A DNA stretch of 64,000 bases from UBA6244 sp963676875. GTDB taxonomy: Bacteria > Bacteroidota > Bacteroidia > Bacteroidales > F082. This document shows, one piece after another, positions 63,980 through 64,000 of the stretch. A model generated the notes under the pieces. The model ran no database searches. It was not told the origin of the DNA and saw only the letters and a program-made list of their open reading frames with translations. Location of the stretch: NCBI GenBank assembly GCA_963676875.1, contig OY781436.1:3906001-3970000 (forward strand), read 5' to 3'. Numbering within the stretch: position 1 is the stretch's first letter; the number at the start of each line of letters is the position of its first letter. The position numbers were made by a program, and so were the translations under genes.

Positions 63980-64000
63980 GCCAGAATGTACGTTGGGTTG

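Overview
The window is a chromosomal segment of a Bacteroidota bacterium, most likely class Bacteroidia. The evidence is type IX secretion (T9SS) sorting domains on three secreted proteins, a PorE-like OmpA protein, a plug-bearing TonB-dependent receptor, Bacteroidetes-type promoters (TAnnTTTG -7 elements), an rpmG/DUF4295/ftsY/rimO block, a DUF5686 outer-membrane protein, and E1-alpha/beta fusions of 2-oxoacid dehydrogenase. I saw no tRNA, rRNA or CRISPR array.

Region 1 (1-11.7 kb, + strand) is a molybdenum/tungsten region. It holds the 3' part of an aldehyde:ferredoxin oxidoreductase gene, a small nucleoside phosphorylase (ppnP), a ModE-type repressor without a metal-binding domain, a stand-alone IDDTD (TiaS-like) protein, a small membrane protein, a lipoprotein plus TonB receptor, a T9SS cargo, and the cofactor genes moeA (frameshifted as sequenced), moaA (shortened), moaC and a MOSC-MogA fusion. 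Two 24-bp inverted repeats of the form CGWTATG-N10-CATAWCG overlap the modE and lipoprotein/receptor promoters. A third, perfect copy sits on the pruA promoter 17 kb away, in the same position relative to its -7 element as at modE. This looks like a small ModE regulon, and it is the most interesting signal in the window. A composite repeat array splits moaA from moaC: 7-bp tandem repeats alternating with a palindromic module of about 97 bp.

Region 2 (11.9-18.7 kb) is an AT-rich block with a 1470-residue T9SS surface protein and an IS1634/IS4-type insertion sequence.

Region 3 (19-46 kb) is mainly housekeeping: pruA, a cation efflux protein, a thioesterase and MORN-repeat pair, rimO, ftsY, DUF4295, rpmG, two MarC paralogues, FTCD, a cyclic-2,3-diphosphoglycerate-synthetase-like GTPase, mnmD, a four-gene overlapping operon (DUF493, fluC, unknown, acylphosphatase), an LpxR-like lipoprotein, an AbgT transporter, two E1 alpha-beta fusions, def, ruvX, dapD and a DEAD-box helicase.

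Region 4 (46-61 kb) is mainly cell envelope: a secreted thioredoxin-fold/PKD protein, a DUF5686 protein, gyrB, a TPR protein coupled to a plugless beta-barrel, and the PorE-like protein. Region 5 (61-63 kb) is a small AT-rich accessory patch with a GIY-YIG nuclease, followed by an MBL-fold hydrolase.
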